Below are positions 8,031-15,037 of a stretch of DNA of 15,199 nt, piece after piece. Source of the DNA: SAR116 cluster bacterium (GTDB taxonomy: Bacteria; Pseudomonadota; Alphaproteobacteria; Puniceispirillales; Puniceispirillaceae); NCBI GenBank assembly GCA_004213025.1, contig SHBC01000017.1:1-15199 (forward strand). Direction: 5' to 3'. The stretch's first letter is position 1, and each line of letters opens with the position of its first letter. Below the pieces are notes generated by a model that worked only from the letters and a program-made list of their open reading frames with translations, did not search any database and was not told the origin of the DNA. The position numbers and the translations under genes were made by a program.

Positions 8031-9175
8031 GACCGGAGTTCGGCCGGCCCCAATTCTCCGATGGAGGCTGCCATTTTATTGCGACCACCCGCCGGCATGC
8101 CCTCAGTCGGCACCGGCGTGTCATAGGCGTAGTCAGGGTCGCTCCTCTGGCGCTTCCAGGTCTCGCGCATCTCCTTCCAGGCACCGAACAGGGTCCGGGG
8201 TGCCGGCATGTCTTCGGCCGTGGCGTGATGGAGCGCCTTCAGATTGTAGCAGGGGACGCCGGCGAACATATGATGCTCGAGATGCCAGTTCATGTGCCAG
8301 TAGAGAAACTCGGACAGCGGGTCGAGGGTGATGGTGCGCACCGATTTCCGGAAATCGGTATCGCTGCTCTTCAGCCCGCAATGCATCGGCACGCCGACAA
8401 GATAGCGCCACAGATTGGCGATGAAGGGCGAGCCCGAGATCAGCAGCGCCAGGATCGGCTGGCCAATGGCGAAGGCACCGCCGATGACAACGCCGTGGAA
8501 CAGCAGCGTCGTGCGGGCCCAGGCGGCGGCCCGGCGGCGGTGATCTTCATAGCCGTCATACAGCTCCTCACCCCAGGAATTGAACGGGTTGTCGAACCTG
8601 TTCGCCGCAATCGCCAGGAAATTATGCAGTGTCGGCACAACGCCCTTTGACTGATACCCGCCAAAGATGTTCACGGTCAGCAACTGCAGAAGATAGAAGG
8701 CGCGCAAGGACGGAGTCGCCGGCATCACCTCTTCCCGGTCCCCCTCGGGATGAAGGGTGAAGCGGTGATGGTAATTATGGCTGAACTGGTAAATCTCGAA
8801 ATTGTTCCAGCCAAGAAGCGAGAAGACCCGCAGGAACGCCTCATTCATCCATTTCGTCTTGAAGACAGTGCGGTGGCACAGCTCGTGATGCGGGGCGGTG
8901 AAAAACGAGCCGATCGTCCCATGGGCAAACAGCGCCGCGAAAAAGGCAATCCACATCTGTTGCGAGAAAAGATAGAAGGCGATGCCGCCACTCGTCGCCC
9001 ACAACCCCAGATGACCAAGCGCCATGAACAGGCCGCGCCTGTCATCAGGCGACATCAGGCTGCGCAGAATTTTCTTGTCGACAGGACATCTGTACCAGCG
9101 AATCTGCAGCGTCTTGCTGACCTCGCGCATGGGCGCCAGTTTCATGTCCTTTACAGTGTCTGAAAGCGGGTTCAT
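8027..9175 (-). CDS. Membrane fatty-acid desaturase/hydroxylase family (diiron, three histidine boxes)
   Basis: The 382-residue integral membrane protein has the three histidine clusters of the membrane desaturase/hydroxylase superfamily: HELCH (97-101), HNYHH (133-137) and HLEHH (298-302), binding two irons. Hydrophobic segments lie near 48-70, 75-94, 158-172 and 218-262. The family inserts double bonds or hydroxyl groups using O2 and an electron donor. Besides lipid desaturases it includes AlkB, XylM, carotenoid ketolases and MocD of rhizopine catabolism, so a small-molecule oxygenase in this catabolic locus is as plausible as a lipid desaturase. The reading frame extends upstream to 9286, but GGAGGAA just before 9175 fixes the ATG of MNPLSD. 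No ferredoxin or reductase partner is visible. It is first in the leftward run and overlaps the LacI gene by four bases. Confidence 0.9.
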   Translation of the reverse strand: MNPLSDTVKDMKLAPMREVSKTLQIRWYRCPVDKKILRSLMSPDDRRGLFMALGHLGLWATSGGIAFYLFSQQMWIAFFAALFAHGTIGSFFTAPHHELCHRTVFKTKWMNEAFLRVFSLLGWNNFEIYQFSHNYHHRFTLHPEGDREEVMPATPSLRAFYLLQLLTVNIFGGYQSKGVVPTLHNFLAIAANRFDNPFNSWGEELYDGYEDHRRRAAAWARTTLLFHGVVIGGAFAIGQPILALLISGSPFIANLWRYLVGVPMHCGLKSSDTDFRKSVRTITLDPLSEFLYWHMNWHLEHHMFAGVPCYNLKALHHATAEDMPAPRTLFGAWKEMRETWKRQRSDPDYAYDTPVPTEGMPAGGRNKMAASIGELGPAELRS

Positions 9176-9389
9176 CGAAATGTTCCTCCGGTGGCCTGTT
9201 GGCCTTATTTTTTCACTTTTTGCAGTCTCGGTTATGTTGTGAGTATCATGATGCAGCGCAAGATTTCCAGCCCGCACCGGGGGCAAGGATCAAAAAACAT
9301 AGGTGCGACGCGTTGCGACCAACCGGCAGGCAGCGGCGCTGCGGGACACGTCATATTATCATGACCTATTGTTAAGTGGGGAAATTTAT
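9176..9389. promoter_or_regulatory. Divergent intergenic control region between desaturase and PanB-like genes
   Basis: These 214 bases separate the two divergent transcription units and must contain at least two promoters. Seen: a strong Shine-Dalgarno for the leftward gene (GGAGGAA, about 9182-9188 on minus), a weaker GTGGGGAAA before the rightward ATG, an eight-base direct repeat TATCATGA at 9244-9251 and 9357-9364, and an inverted repeat at 9350-9365. TATTAT (9354-9359) could be a rightward -10, but no good -35 stands at the right distance. The LacI-type regulator encoded next door is the obvious candidate ligand-responsive protein here; this is inference. Confidence 0.6.
9350..9365. promoter_or_regulatory. 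Inverted repeat, candidate operator upstream of the PanB-like gene
   Basis: The sequence GTCATATTATCATGAC has perfect five-base arms (GTCAT/ATGAC) around a six-base A/T-rich centre, 24 bases before the start codon and overlapping a possible -10. A protein bound here would block rightward transcription. It lacks the central CG typical of many LacI operators, so the binding protein is uncertain. Confidence 0.35.
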
Positions 9390-10229
9390 ATGGAACAGGA
9401 TACCAAGCCTATTTACACATGGGATGCGCAACCATCGCGCCGCAACCTGACCGCCGCCGATATTCGCGCCTGCAAGAGCGTGCGCAAATTGACGCAGACC
9501 ACCGCCAACACGGTGGAAGAGGCCGCCGCGGCAGCCGATTCAGGGATCGATTTGCTGATCTGCAACGCCGCCAATGTGGATGTCGTTCGCCAGGGTGCGC
9601 CGCATCATTTCCTGACCGCGGCGTTGACGATCCCCGATTACCCGACCGATGAGGATATCCTTCGCGGCGCGCTGGCAGCGCTGATGAAGGGCGCGGATTC
9701 GGTGATGACGGCGCGGCGGCTCGCCGTTGTCGAGATGCTGGCCAATGAGGACATTCCGGTGATGGGCCATCTTGGGCTGGTGCCGCGCAAATCGACCTGG
9801 CGCGGCGGGCTTCGCGCCGTCGGCCGCACCGCCGACGAGGCACTGGCGCTGATGCAGGATTTTCGCGATCTGGAAAATGCCGGGGCGTTCTCGGTCGAGG
9901 CCGAGGTGATTCCGGCAGAGGTGCTGGCGGCGATCAGCCCGCGCACCGGCCTGATCACCATGTCGCTTGGCTCCGGGCCGGGCGGCGATGTGATGTATCT
10001 GTTCCAGAATGACATCTGCGGCGAGAACCCGCTGCCACGCCATTCCCGCGCCTTTGGCAATCTTGCCGCGCTGGCCGATCAGATGGCCACCGAGCGCCGT
10101 GCCGCGCTGGCCGCCTTTCGTGATGCCTCGCTTGATGGCAGTTTTCCCGGACCGGCGGAGAATGCGAAGATCCCGCAGGACGAACTCGACGCCTTTCTGA
10201 CCGCGCTTGAAAAAGGTCGTCAGGTCTGA
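9390..10229 (+). CDS. PanB-like (ketopantoate hydroxymethyltransferase fold) protein with altered metal site
   Basis: The 279-residue protein aligns by eye with PanB along its length: an N-terminal barrel strand near 31-60 (AADSGIDLLICNAAN), MGHLGLVPRKS (125-135) matching PanB's GHLGLTPQ, EAEVIPAEVLAAI (170-182) matching its ECVPxELA with the catalytic Glu (Glu172), LGSGPGGD (193-200) matching GIGAG, and a C-terminal SFPGPAE. PanB's Mg-binding Asp45 and Asp84 positions appear as Asn59 and Ala78, and its Lys112 position as Met106. The TIM barrel and oxoacid site seem kept, but metal-dependent hydroxymethyl transfer is doubtful. A lyase or aldolase acting on a 2-oxo acid is one option. ATG at 9390 is preferred over the in-frame one at 9303 because of GTGGGGA upstream and because PanB similarity starts after it. 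It lies 46 bases before the oxoprolinase gene. Confidence 0.8.
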   Translation: MEQDTKPIYTWDAQPSRRNLTAADIRACKSVRKLTQTTANTVEEAAAAADSGIDLLICNAANVDVVRQGAPHHFLTAALTIPDYPTDEDILRGALAALMKGADSVMTARRLAVVEMLANEDIPVMGHLGLVPRKSTWRGGLRAVGRTADEALALMQDFRDLENAGAFSVEAEVIPAEVLAAISPRTGLITMSLGSGPGGDVMYLFQNDICGENPLPRHSRAFGNLAALADQMATERRAALAAFRDASLDGSFPGPAENAKIPQDELDAFLTALEKGRQV

Positions 10230-10275
10230 CCAGCCCGCCGCGGCAGCATAGTTTGCGAATATTGGAGTCATACCC

Positions 10276-13200
10276 GTGAGCATACGTCTTGCCATTGATA
10301 TCGGTGGCACCTTCACTGACCTCGTTCTTGATGAGCGTGGCCAGCGCCATACCACCAAGGTGCTGACGACGCCTGAACGCCCTGCTGACGGTCTGATGCA
10401 GGGCGTTGGCCAGATCCTCGAGATTTCGGGCATCGCGGCCGGCGCGATTGACCTGGTCGTGCATGGCACCACCCTTGCCACCAACGCGTTGATCGAACGC
10501 AAGGGTGCCAGAACCGCCCTGATCACCACCGAAGGCCATCGTGACACGCTGGAAATGGCGTTCGAGAACAGGTTCGATCAATATGACATCCAGGCCGATC
10601 GCAACCCGCCACTGATCGGGCGCGAGTTGCGGTTCGAGGTCAGCGAGCGGATGAGTTACCGCGGCGAGGACCTGATCCCGCTTGATGATGACTCGGTGAC
10701 AGGGCTGATCCCGGCGCTGCAGGCGGCGCGGATCGACAGCGTCGCGGTAGGGTTGCTTCACGCCTATGCCAACCCCGCGCATGAGCAGCGCGTGGCCGCC
10801 ATCCTTGCCACCGTGATGCCTGAGCTGTCGATCTCGCTGTCATCGGATGTCTGTCCCGAGATTCGCGAATATGAACGGCAATCAACCACCGTCGCCAATG
10901 CCTATGTCAGGCCGATGATCGCCGGATATCTTGCCGATCTTGAAAGCCGCCTGGCTGACGCCGGACTGCGATGTCCCTGCCTGCTGATGACCAGCGGCGG
11001 CAGCCTGGTAACGATCGAGACAGCCTCGCGATTTCCGATCAGACTTGTTGAATCGGGACCAGCGGGGGGCGCAATCCTCGCCGCCCATATGGCGCGCCAG
11101 CTTGGCGAGGACAGGCTGATCTCCTTCGATATGGGCGGCACAACGGCGAAGATCTGCCTGATTGATGATGGCCAGCCCTTGCTGAACCGCGAGTTCGAGG
11201 TGGACCGCGCCCACAGATTCATGAAGGGAAGCGGCACACCGCTGAAAATCCCGGTCATCGAGATGGTTGAAATCGGCGCCGGCGGTGGGTCGATTGCCTC
11301 TGTCGACAGGCTGGACCGGATTCGCATCGGCCCGCAGAGCGCCGGGTCGGATCCCGGGCCTGCCTGCTATGCGCGTGGCGGCAATGACGCAACAGTGACC
11401 GACGCCAACCTTGTTCTTGGCAGGCTCGACCCGGCGGGGTTTGCCGGCGGCACCATGGCCCTCGATACGCAGGCGGCGGACCAGGCGCTAACGCGTCATG
11501 TTGGCGACAAGCTGGCACTCAGCCCGATGGATGCCGCCCGCGGCATGATCGAGATTGTCGATGAGAATATGGCCAGCGCCGCGCGAGTTCATGCGGCGGA
11601 GCGCGGGCTGGACCTTGAAGGGCGAACAATGATTGCCTTTGGTGGCGGCGCCCCGCTACACGCCGGAAGACTGGCCGCAAAACTGGGAATCGAAAGGATC
11701 ATCGTGCCGGCCGATGCCGGTGTGGGATCGGCTGTCGGCTTTCTTCTGGCGCCGGTGGCCTATGAGGTTGTCAGAAGCCAGTATGTCCGGCTCGATGATC
11801 TGGATGGCGGCGCGCTGACGGCACTGTTCGCCGATATGGAGGGAGAGGCGACATCGATTGTGCGGCTTGCCGCCCCTGGCGCGGGTCTGTCGATCGCCCG
11901 CCACGGCTATGCCCGCTATGTCGGCCAGGGTCACGAGATCAAGGTTGAACTGCCGGAGGGTCCGTTCGATGACCGGTCTGGCGACGCCATCCGGGCGATG
12001 TTCGAGGCTGCCTATGAGGCCAAGTTCGGCCTGCTGATCCCCGGCATGGCAATCGAGGTGCTGACCTGGTCGCTGACCGCCGTCGCCGCAAACGAGGCCA
12101 AAGCAGGCATCGAGGCACAAGCCGAGATAGCACAAGGCGATGCGGCACCGCGGCAGCGTCAAATATGTGACCCGGCCGCGCCAGACCCGATCATGGCAAG
12201 CGTGGTCGACCGCCGGCATTTGACCGGCAGCCTGCACGGCGCGGCAGCCATCGAGGAAGCGCAGACCACAACGATCGTGCCGGCAGGGTGGACCGCCACG
12301 ATGAACCGGTCGCGTGATCTGATTCTGTCGCGCGACGCACCGGGAGATACCGCACATGCCGGCGCAGGCGTTGCCGAAAAGGTACGGCTTCAGGTGCTGT
12401 GGGACAGGTTGATCTCGGTCGTTGAGGAACAGGCACAGGCAATCATGCGCACGGCCTTTTCCACCTCGGTTCGCGAGGCCGGCGATCTGTCGGCGGGAAT
12501 CTTCGCCCCCGACGGGCGAATGCTGGCGCAGGCCGTCACCGGCACGCCGGGGCATGTCAACGCGATGGCGGCGTCGGTTGAATATTTCCTCGAGAAATAT
12601 CCCGCCGCCAGCATGCAGCCAGGCGATGTCTATGTCACCAATGACCCGTGGCAGGGCACCGGGCATCTGTTCGATTTCACCGTCGTGACACCGGTGTTTC
12701 TTGCTGAAAATCTTGTCGGGCTGTTCGCCTCGACGGTGCATGTGGTCGATATCGGCGGCATCGGCTTCAGTCCCGATAGCGGCCAGATCTTTGAAGAGGG
12801 GCTGTGTATTCCGATCACAAAGCTGTTCGCGGCCGGCAAGGCCAATGACCAGCTTTTCGAGATTGTCCGCGCAAATGTCCGTGAACCGGCCCAGGTTGTC
12901 GGCGATCTCTATTCGCTTGCTTCCAGCAACGAGGTCGGCGTGCGCCGCCTTCGCGCCCTGATGCGCGAGGCCGGGATCGGCGATCTGGACCAGCTTGGCG
13001 AGCACATCATATCATTGTCGCGCCGCGCCATGCAGGACGCCATCAACAGGCTGCCGTCAGGTGTCTATGAGAACAGCATGACGGTCGATGGCTATGACAA
13101 GCCGGTCAGCCTGCAGGCCAGGATGGAGATTCACCAGGACCGGATCACCGTCGACTATGCCGGGTCTTCGGGAAGTTCCGCCTTCGGGATCAATGTTCCG

Positions 13201-13947
13201 CTTACCTATGCCAGGGCCTACACCTCCTTCGGCATCCACTGCATCATTGGTGAGGGCGTGCCGAACAATGCCGGCTCGCTGGCCGCCATCGAGGTGACGG
13301 CGCCGGAAGGCTCGATCCTGAACGCGCCACGCCCCTGCGCGGTCAATGTCCGGCATGTCATCGGGCAGATGCTGCCGGATGTCGTGCTTGGCTGTCTTGG
13401 CAAGGCGCTGCCAGGCGGGGTACCGGCCGAGGGCAGTTCCAGCCTGTGGAATCCGATGCTGTCGGGCGGGCATGGCGTTGTCGGACCGGTCAGCTATGGA
13501 GACGCGACGCCCTTTGCCGTGACGGTCTTCCATGCCGGCGGTACCGGTGCGCGGCCCGGCAAGCCGGGCCTGTCAGCCACCGCCTTTCCCTCGGGCGTTC
13601 GCACCACATCGGTTGAGATCACCGAATCCATCGCGCCGGTAATCTATCGCCGCAAACTGTATCGTGACGGGTCGGGCGGCGACGGCAGATGGCAGGGCGG
13701 CGATGGTCAGATCATCGAGATTGAACATAGCCAGAAGGCACCCTTTGCCGTCTTTGCCCTGTTCGACAGGATCGACAATCCGGCCCGCGGGCGCGAGGGC
13801 GGGGCGGCGGGCCTTGCCGGCCGGGCCTATCTGTCGGATGGCACGAAACTGAAGGGCAAGGGCAAGCAGATCATACCGCCGGGGCGGAGCCTGATCATGG
13901 AGCTACCGGGCGGCGGCGGGCTTGGCAAACCCGAAAGTGACGAGTGA
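10276..13947 (+). CDS. Hydantoinase A/B fusion, 5-oxoprolinase type (ATP-dependent lactam hydrolase)
   Basis: The 1223-residue protein fuses HyuA-like and HyuB-like halves, as in 5-oxoprolinase (about 1200-1290 residues in the family). The HyuA half starts with the actin-like ATPase motif DIGGTFTD (8-15), then HGTTLATNALIERKG, LVESGPAGGA, FDMGGTTAK and IGAGGGSIA, with its usual C-terminal segment near 650-690 (ending in a VPAGW-type motif). The HyuB half starts near 701 (EKVRLQVLWDRL) and contains MRTAFSTSVREAGDLSAGIF, GTPGHVNAM, YVTNDPWQGTGHL and the C-terminal ELPGGGGLGKP. Such enzymes open a lactam or hydantoin ring with ATP; relatives are ATP-dependent carboxylases (acetone, acetophenone) built of separate subunits. 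The GTG start at 10276 has GGAG eight bases upstream. Exact substrate is not readable. It is co-transcribed with the PanB-like gene. Confidence 0.93.
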   Translation: MSIRLAIDIGGTFTDLVLDERGQRHTTKVLTTPERPADGLMQGVGQILEISGIAAGAIDLVVHGTTLATNALIERKGARTALITTEGHRDTLEMAFENRFDQYDIQADRNPPLIGRELRFEVSERMSYRGEDLIPLDDDSVTGLIPALQAARIDSVAVGLLHAYANPAHEQRVAAILATVMPELSISLSSDVCPEIREYERQSTTVANAYVRPMIAGYLADLESRLADAGLRCPCLLMTSGGSLVTIETASRFPIRLVESGPAGGAILAAHMARQLGEDRLISFDMGGTTAKICLIDDGQPLLNREFEVDRAHRFMKGSGTPLKIPVIEMVEIGAGGGSIASVDRLDRIRIGPQSAGSDPGPACYARGGNDATVTDANLVLGRLDPAGFAGGTMALDTQAADQALTRHVGDKLALSPMDAARGMIEIVDENMASAARVHAAERGLDLEGRTMIAFGGGAPLHAGRLAAKLGIERIIVPADAGVGSAVGFLLAPVAYEVVRSQYVRLDDLDGGALTALFADMEGEATSIVRLAAPGAGLSIARHGYARYVGQGHEIKVELPEGPFDDRSGDAIRAMFEAAYEAKFGLLIPGMAIEVLTWSLTAVAANEAKAGIEAQAEIAQGDAAPRQRQICDPAAPDPIMASVVDRRHLTGSLHGAAAIEEAQTTTIVPAGWTATMNRSRDLILSRDAPGDTAHAGAGVAEKVRLQVLWDRLISVVEEQAQAIMRTAFSTSVREAGDLSAGIFAPDGRMLAQAVTGTPGHVNAMAASVEYFLEKYPAASMQPGDVYVTNDPWQGTGHLFDFTVVTPVFLAENLVGLFASTVHVVDIGGIGFSPDSGQIFEEGLCIPITKLFAAGKANDQLFEIVRANVREPAQVVGDLYSLASSNEVGVRRLRALMREAGIGDLDQLGEHIISLSRRAMQDAINRLPSGVYENSMTVDGYDKPVSLQARMEIHQDRITVDYAGSSGSSAFGINVPLTYARAYTSFGIHCIIGEGVPNNAGSLAAIEVTAPEGSILNAPRPCAVNVRHVIGQMLPDVVLGCLGKALPGGVPAEGSSSLWNPMLSGGHGVVGPVSYGDATPFAVTVFHAGGTGARPGKPGLSATAFPSGVRTTSVEITESIAPVIYRRKLYRDGSGGDGRWQGGDGQIIEIEHSQKAPFAVFALFDRIDNPARGREGGAAGLAGRAYLSDGTKLKGKGKQIIPPGRSLIMELPGGGGLGKPESDE

Positions 13948-13972
13948 TCCCTTCCTGCCTTGTCTGGCGGAC

Positions 13973-13998
13973 CGGGTCACCGCCAATGCAGTGACCCG
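13973..13998. terminator. Hairpin between convergent genes, possible bidirectional terminator
   Basis: CGGGTCAC (13973-13980) pairs perfectly with GTGACCCG (13991-13998) around a ten-base loop, 25 bases after the oxoprolinase stop. A short TATTTT follows on the plus strand. The T-run is weak, so efficiency is uncertain; placement between convergent genes supports the call. Confidence 0.5.
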
Positions 13999-14023
13999 CG
14001 GTATTTTCAGCGATGCGCGACTA

Positions 14024-14485
14024 TTATTTCGGCGTCACATAGTAAATCGACGAGCCATTGGCCAGCTGGCCGGTGACCTGGCCGGTGAATTCGGCGCCAA
14101 CCATCTTCGTATATTTGCCAGTGCCGGCGACAAGCTTGCCGTCATAGCCAAAGGTCGGTGAAATCTCGCCATACCAGACCGATGCGTCACCTTCCGGGTC
14201 GACCGACTCGCACACACCGATACCGCCAGCAACGCCGCCATCCGGCAACATGATTACCGAGTTATGACAGGTAGCCTCAACGATGGTTGGCCATCCATCG
14301 GGTGCCTGCGAATAGTCCCAGATGTCGCTCGATTTCAGATGCATGATGGTACCGGTCGTGCCTTCCATCATCTCGGTCGAGGTGGCTGTCTGAAACCCGA
14401 TCGTCGGAAAGAGACCGTGACCATCTGCGAGCGCGACATTCGTGCTGAGAAGTAGGGCAGCAACGAAAACAGTACTTTTCTTCAT
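14024..14485 (-). CDS. Small secreted protein of unknown function, possibly beta-barrel
   Basis: The 153-residue protein begins with a clear Sec signal peptide: MKK, hydrophobic VFVAALLLSTNVALA, and probable signal-peptidase cleavage after ALA (residue 20), giving a periplasmic or secreted mature protein of about 133 residues. I do not recognise the family with certainty. The mature part is rich in Gly, Thr and Ser, carries two Cys (in ATCHNS and GVCES) that could form a disulfide, and ends in YDGKLVAGTGKYTKMVGAEF..., the GTGKY/F-x-x-GxG pattern seen in allene-oxide-cyclase/dirigent-type barrels. That resemblance is weak. ATG at 14485 follows a strong AAGGAGAAGGA ribosome site. It faces the oxoprolinase gene and is probably an independent unit. 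Confidence 0.82.
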   Translation of the reverse strand: MKKSTVFVAALLLSTNVALADGHGLFPTIGFQTATSTEMMEGTTGTIMHLKSSDIWDYSQAPDGWPTIVEATCHNSVIMLPDGGVAGGIGVCESVDPEGDASVWYGEISPTFGYDGKLVAGTGKYTKMVGAEFTGQVTGQLANGSSIYYVTPK

Positions 14486-14825
14486 ATTCCTTCTCCTTAA
14501 TTAGGCATTTTTGAATGATTTTTCGGGTAAGCCATGCCAGCACGGTGACATAACCCAACGCTAGGCTTCGCAGCGGCTGCCAACAAGCAGGAAAACAATA
14601 CTCTGATGTTTCATACATCCGATCTGGAGACGCCATCCTGACCGGCAGCCCAGATACTGGGCCAAATACTGGCCCAAATACTGGCTTAAGTGATGAAGCG
14701 CGGCAGAACGACGCTGACCTGCCGACGAGGCTTCGGATCAGGCGTATTCCAGCTCCTGAATTGGCCCCAGAATACAGCCCTGGGATAGAACATGAACAGT
14801 CCTTTGTTAAATCCTGAAGGGTCTT
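14486..14825. other. Non-coding stretch upstream of the secreted-protein gene
   Basis: No reading frame here has a credible start, ribosome site and coding bias. It contains the ribosome site and A/T-rich leader of the minus-strand secreted-protein gene (14486-14525) and presumably its promoter, although I see no convincing -35/-10 pair, and the 12-base tandem repeat at 14649-14684. Otherwise I see nothing. Confidence 0.55.
14649..14684. repeat. 12-base tandem repeat, three copies
   Basis: Three adjacent units read CCCAGATACTGG, GCCAAATACTGG and CCCAAATACTGG. Each unit contains a small quasi-palindrome (CCAG-ATA-CTGG in the first). The block is intergenic and not a codon-periodic part of a gene. 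Confidence 0.85.
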
Positions 14826-14854
14826 TTGACAAACAAGGCGTAGATCAATTCGAT
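14826..14854 (+). promoter_or_regulatory. Possible promoter of the candidate small RNA
   Basis: A perfect -35 consensus TTGACA (14826-14831) is followed at 17 bases by TTCGAT (14849-14854), a weak -10. Alphaproteobacterial -10 boxes are often degenerate. Start of transcription would be near 14861. Confidence 0.4.
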
Positions 14855-14860
14855 TCGGTG

Positions 14861-14957
14861 CGACATGGTGTCAATGCGGTTGACGTTCCCCTCCCCCGAA
14901 CGTCCCGCACCTTTAACGACCCCCAGTGGCTGGCACCGCCGCTGGGGGTCTTCTCAT
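14861..14957 (+). ncRNA. Candidate small RNA with C-rich hairpin loop and intrinsic terminator
   Basis: About 95 bases between the possible promoter and a strong terminator show RNA-like structure and no protein-coding sense. A seven-base stem GACGTTC/GAACGTC (14882-14904) presents a nine-base loop CCCTCCCCC, complementary to a purine-rich ribosome-binding site. An alternative hairpin GTCAA-TGCGG-TTGAC (14870-14884) would compete for part of the stem. The terminator follows 13 bases later. C-rich anti-Shine-Dalgarno loops are a known feature of several alphaproteobacterial trans-acting small RNAs, but I cannot assign this one to a named family. The start point is inferred. Confidence 0.45.
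14918..14955 (+). terminator. Rho-independent terminator, plus strand
   Basis: GACCCCCAGTGGC (14918-14930) pairs with GCCGCTGGGGGTC (14938-14950), 13 pairs including one wobble, around a seven-base loop. TTCTCATTT follows on the plus strand. The minus-strand continuation is not T-rich, so plus orientation is preferred. No protein gene reads into it, which supports a small RNA upstream. Confidence 0.75.
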
Positions 14958-14999
14958 TTCCAGCTTCAGATTTTTCCGGCTTGAGGTCTTTATCGGGGC

Positions 15000-15027
15000 C
15001 AGGCAGGAAATGATCAGGCAGGAAATG
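15000..15027. repeat. 13-base direct repeat, two copies
   Basis: CAGGCAGGAAATG occurs at 15000-15012 and again at 15015-15027, separated by two bases. It is intergenic, between the two facing terminators; role unknown. Confidence 0.8.
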
Positions 15028-15037
15028 GGCGCGGCAC

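Noticed and set aside
9176..9286. 37-residue N-terminal extension of the desaturase
   Set aside because: The extension is polar and unlike desaturase N-termini, whereas GGAGGAA stands at correct spacing before the ATG at 9175.
9305..9316. Near-palindrome GCGACGCGTTGC as a LacI-type operator
   Set aside because: Ten of twelve positions are symmetric, but the centre is G|C not the C|G step common in LacI operators, and such GC-rich near-palindromes are expected by chance here.
9303..9389. 29-residue N-terminal extension of the PanB-like protein
   Set aside because: It would cover the candidate operator, has no ribosome site, and PanB similarity begins downstream.
4593..10229. Pantothenate biosynthesis locus (panB plus panE)
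   Set aside because: The two genes are on opposite strands in different units, the PanB-like protein lacks its metal ligands, there is no panC, and the surroundings are catabolic.
9540..10547. Minus-strand open frame of 335 codons
   Set aside because: It lies across the PanB-like and oxoprolinase genes on the opposite strand, has no family motif, and would span their intergenic gap.
11656..13005. Minus-strand open frame of 449 codons
   Set aside because: Antisense to the hydantoinase fusion; long only because of third-position GC bias.
14277..14636. Minus-strand open frame of 119 codons overlapping the secreted-protein gene
   Set aside because: It runs in another frame through a gene with an excellent signal peptide and ribosome site, and lacks its own ribosome site.
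14649..14684. CRISPR array
   Set aside because: Units are only 12 bases and directly adjacent with no spacers, and no cas genes are near.
14792..15013. Plus-strand open frame of 73 codons
   Set aside because: It reads straight through the C-rich hairpin and the 13-pair terminator and has no good ribosome site; structured RNA explains the region better.
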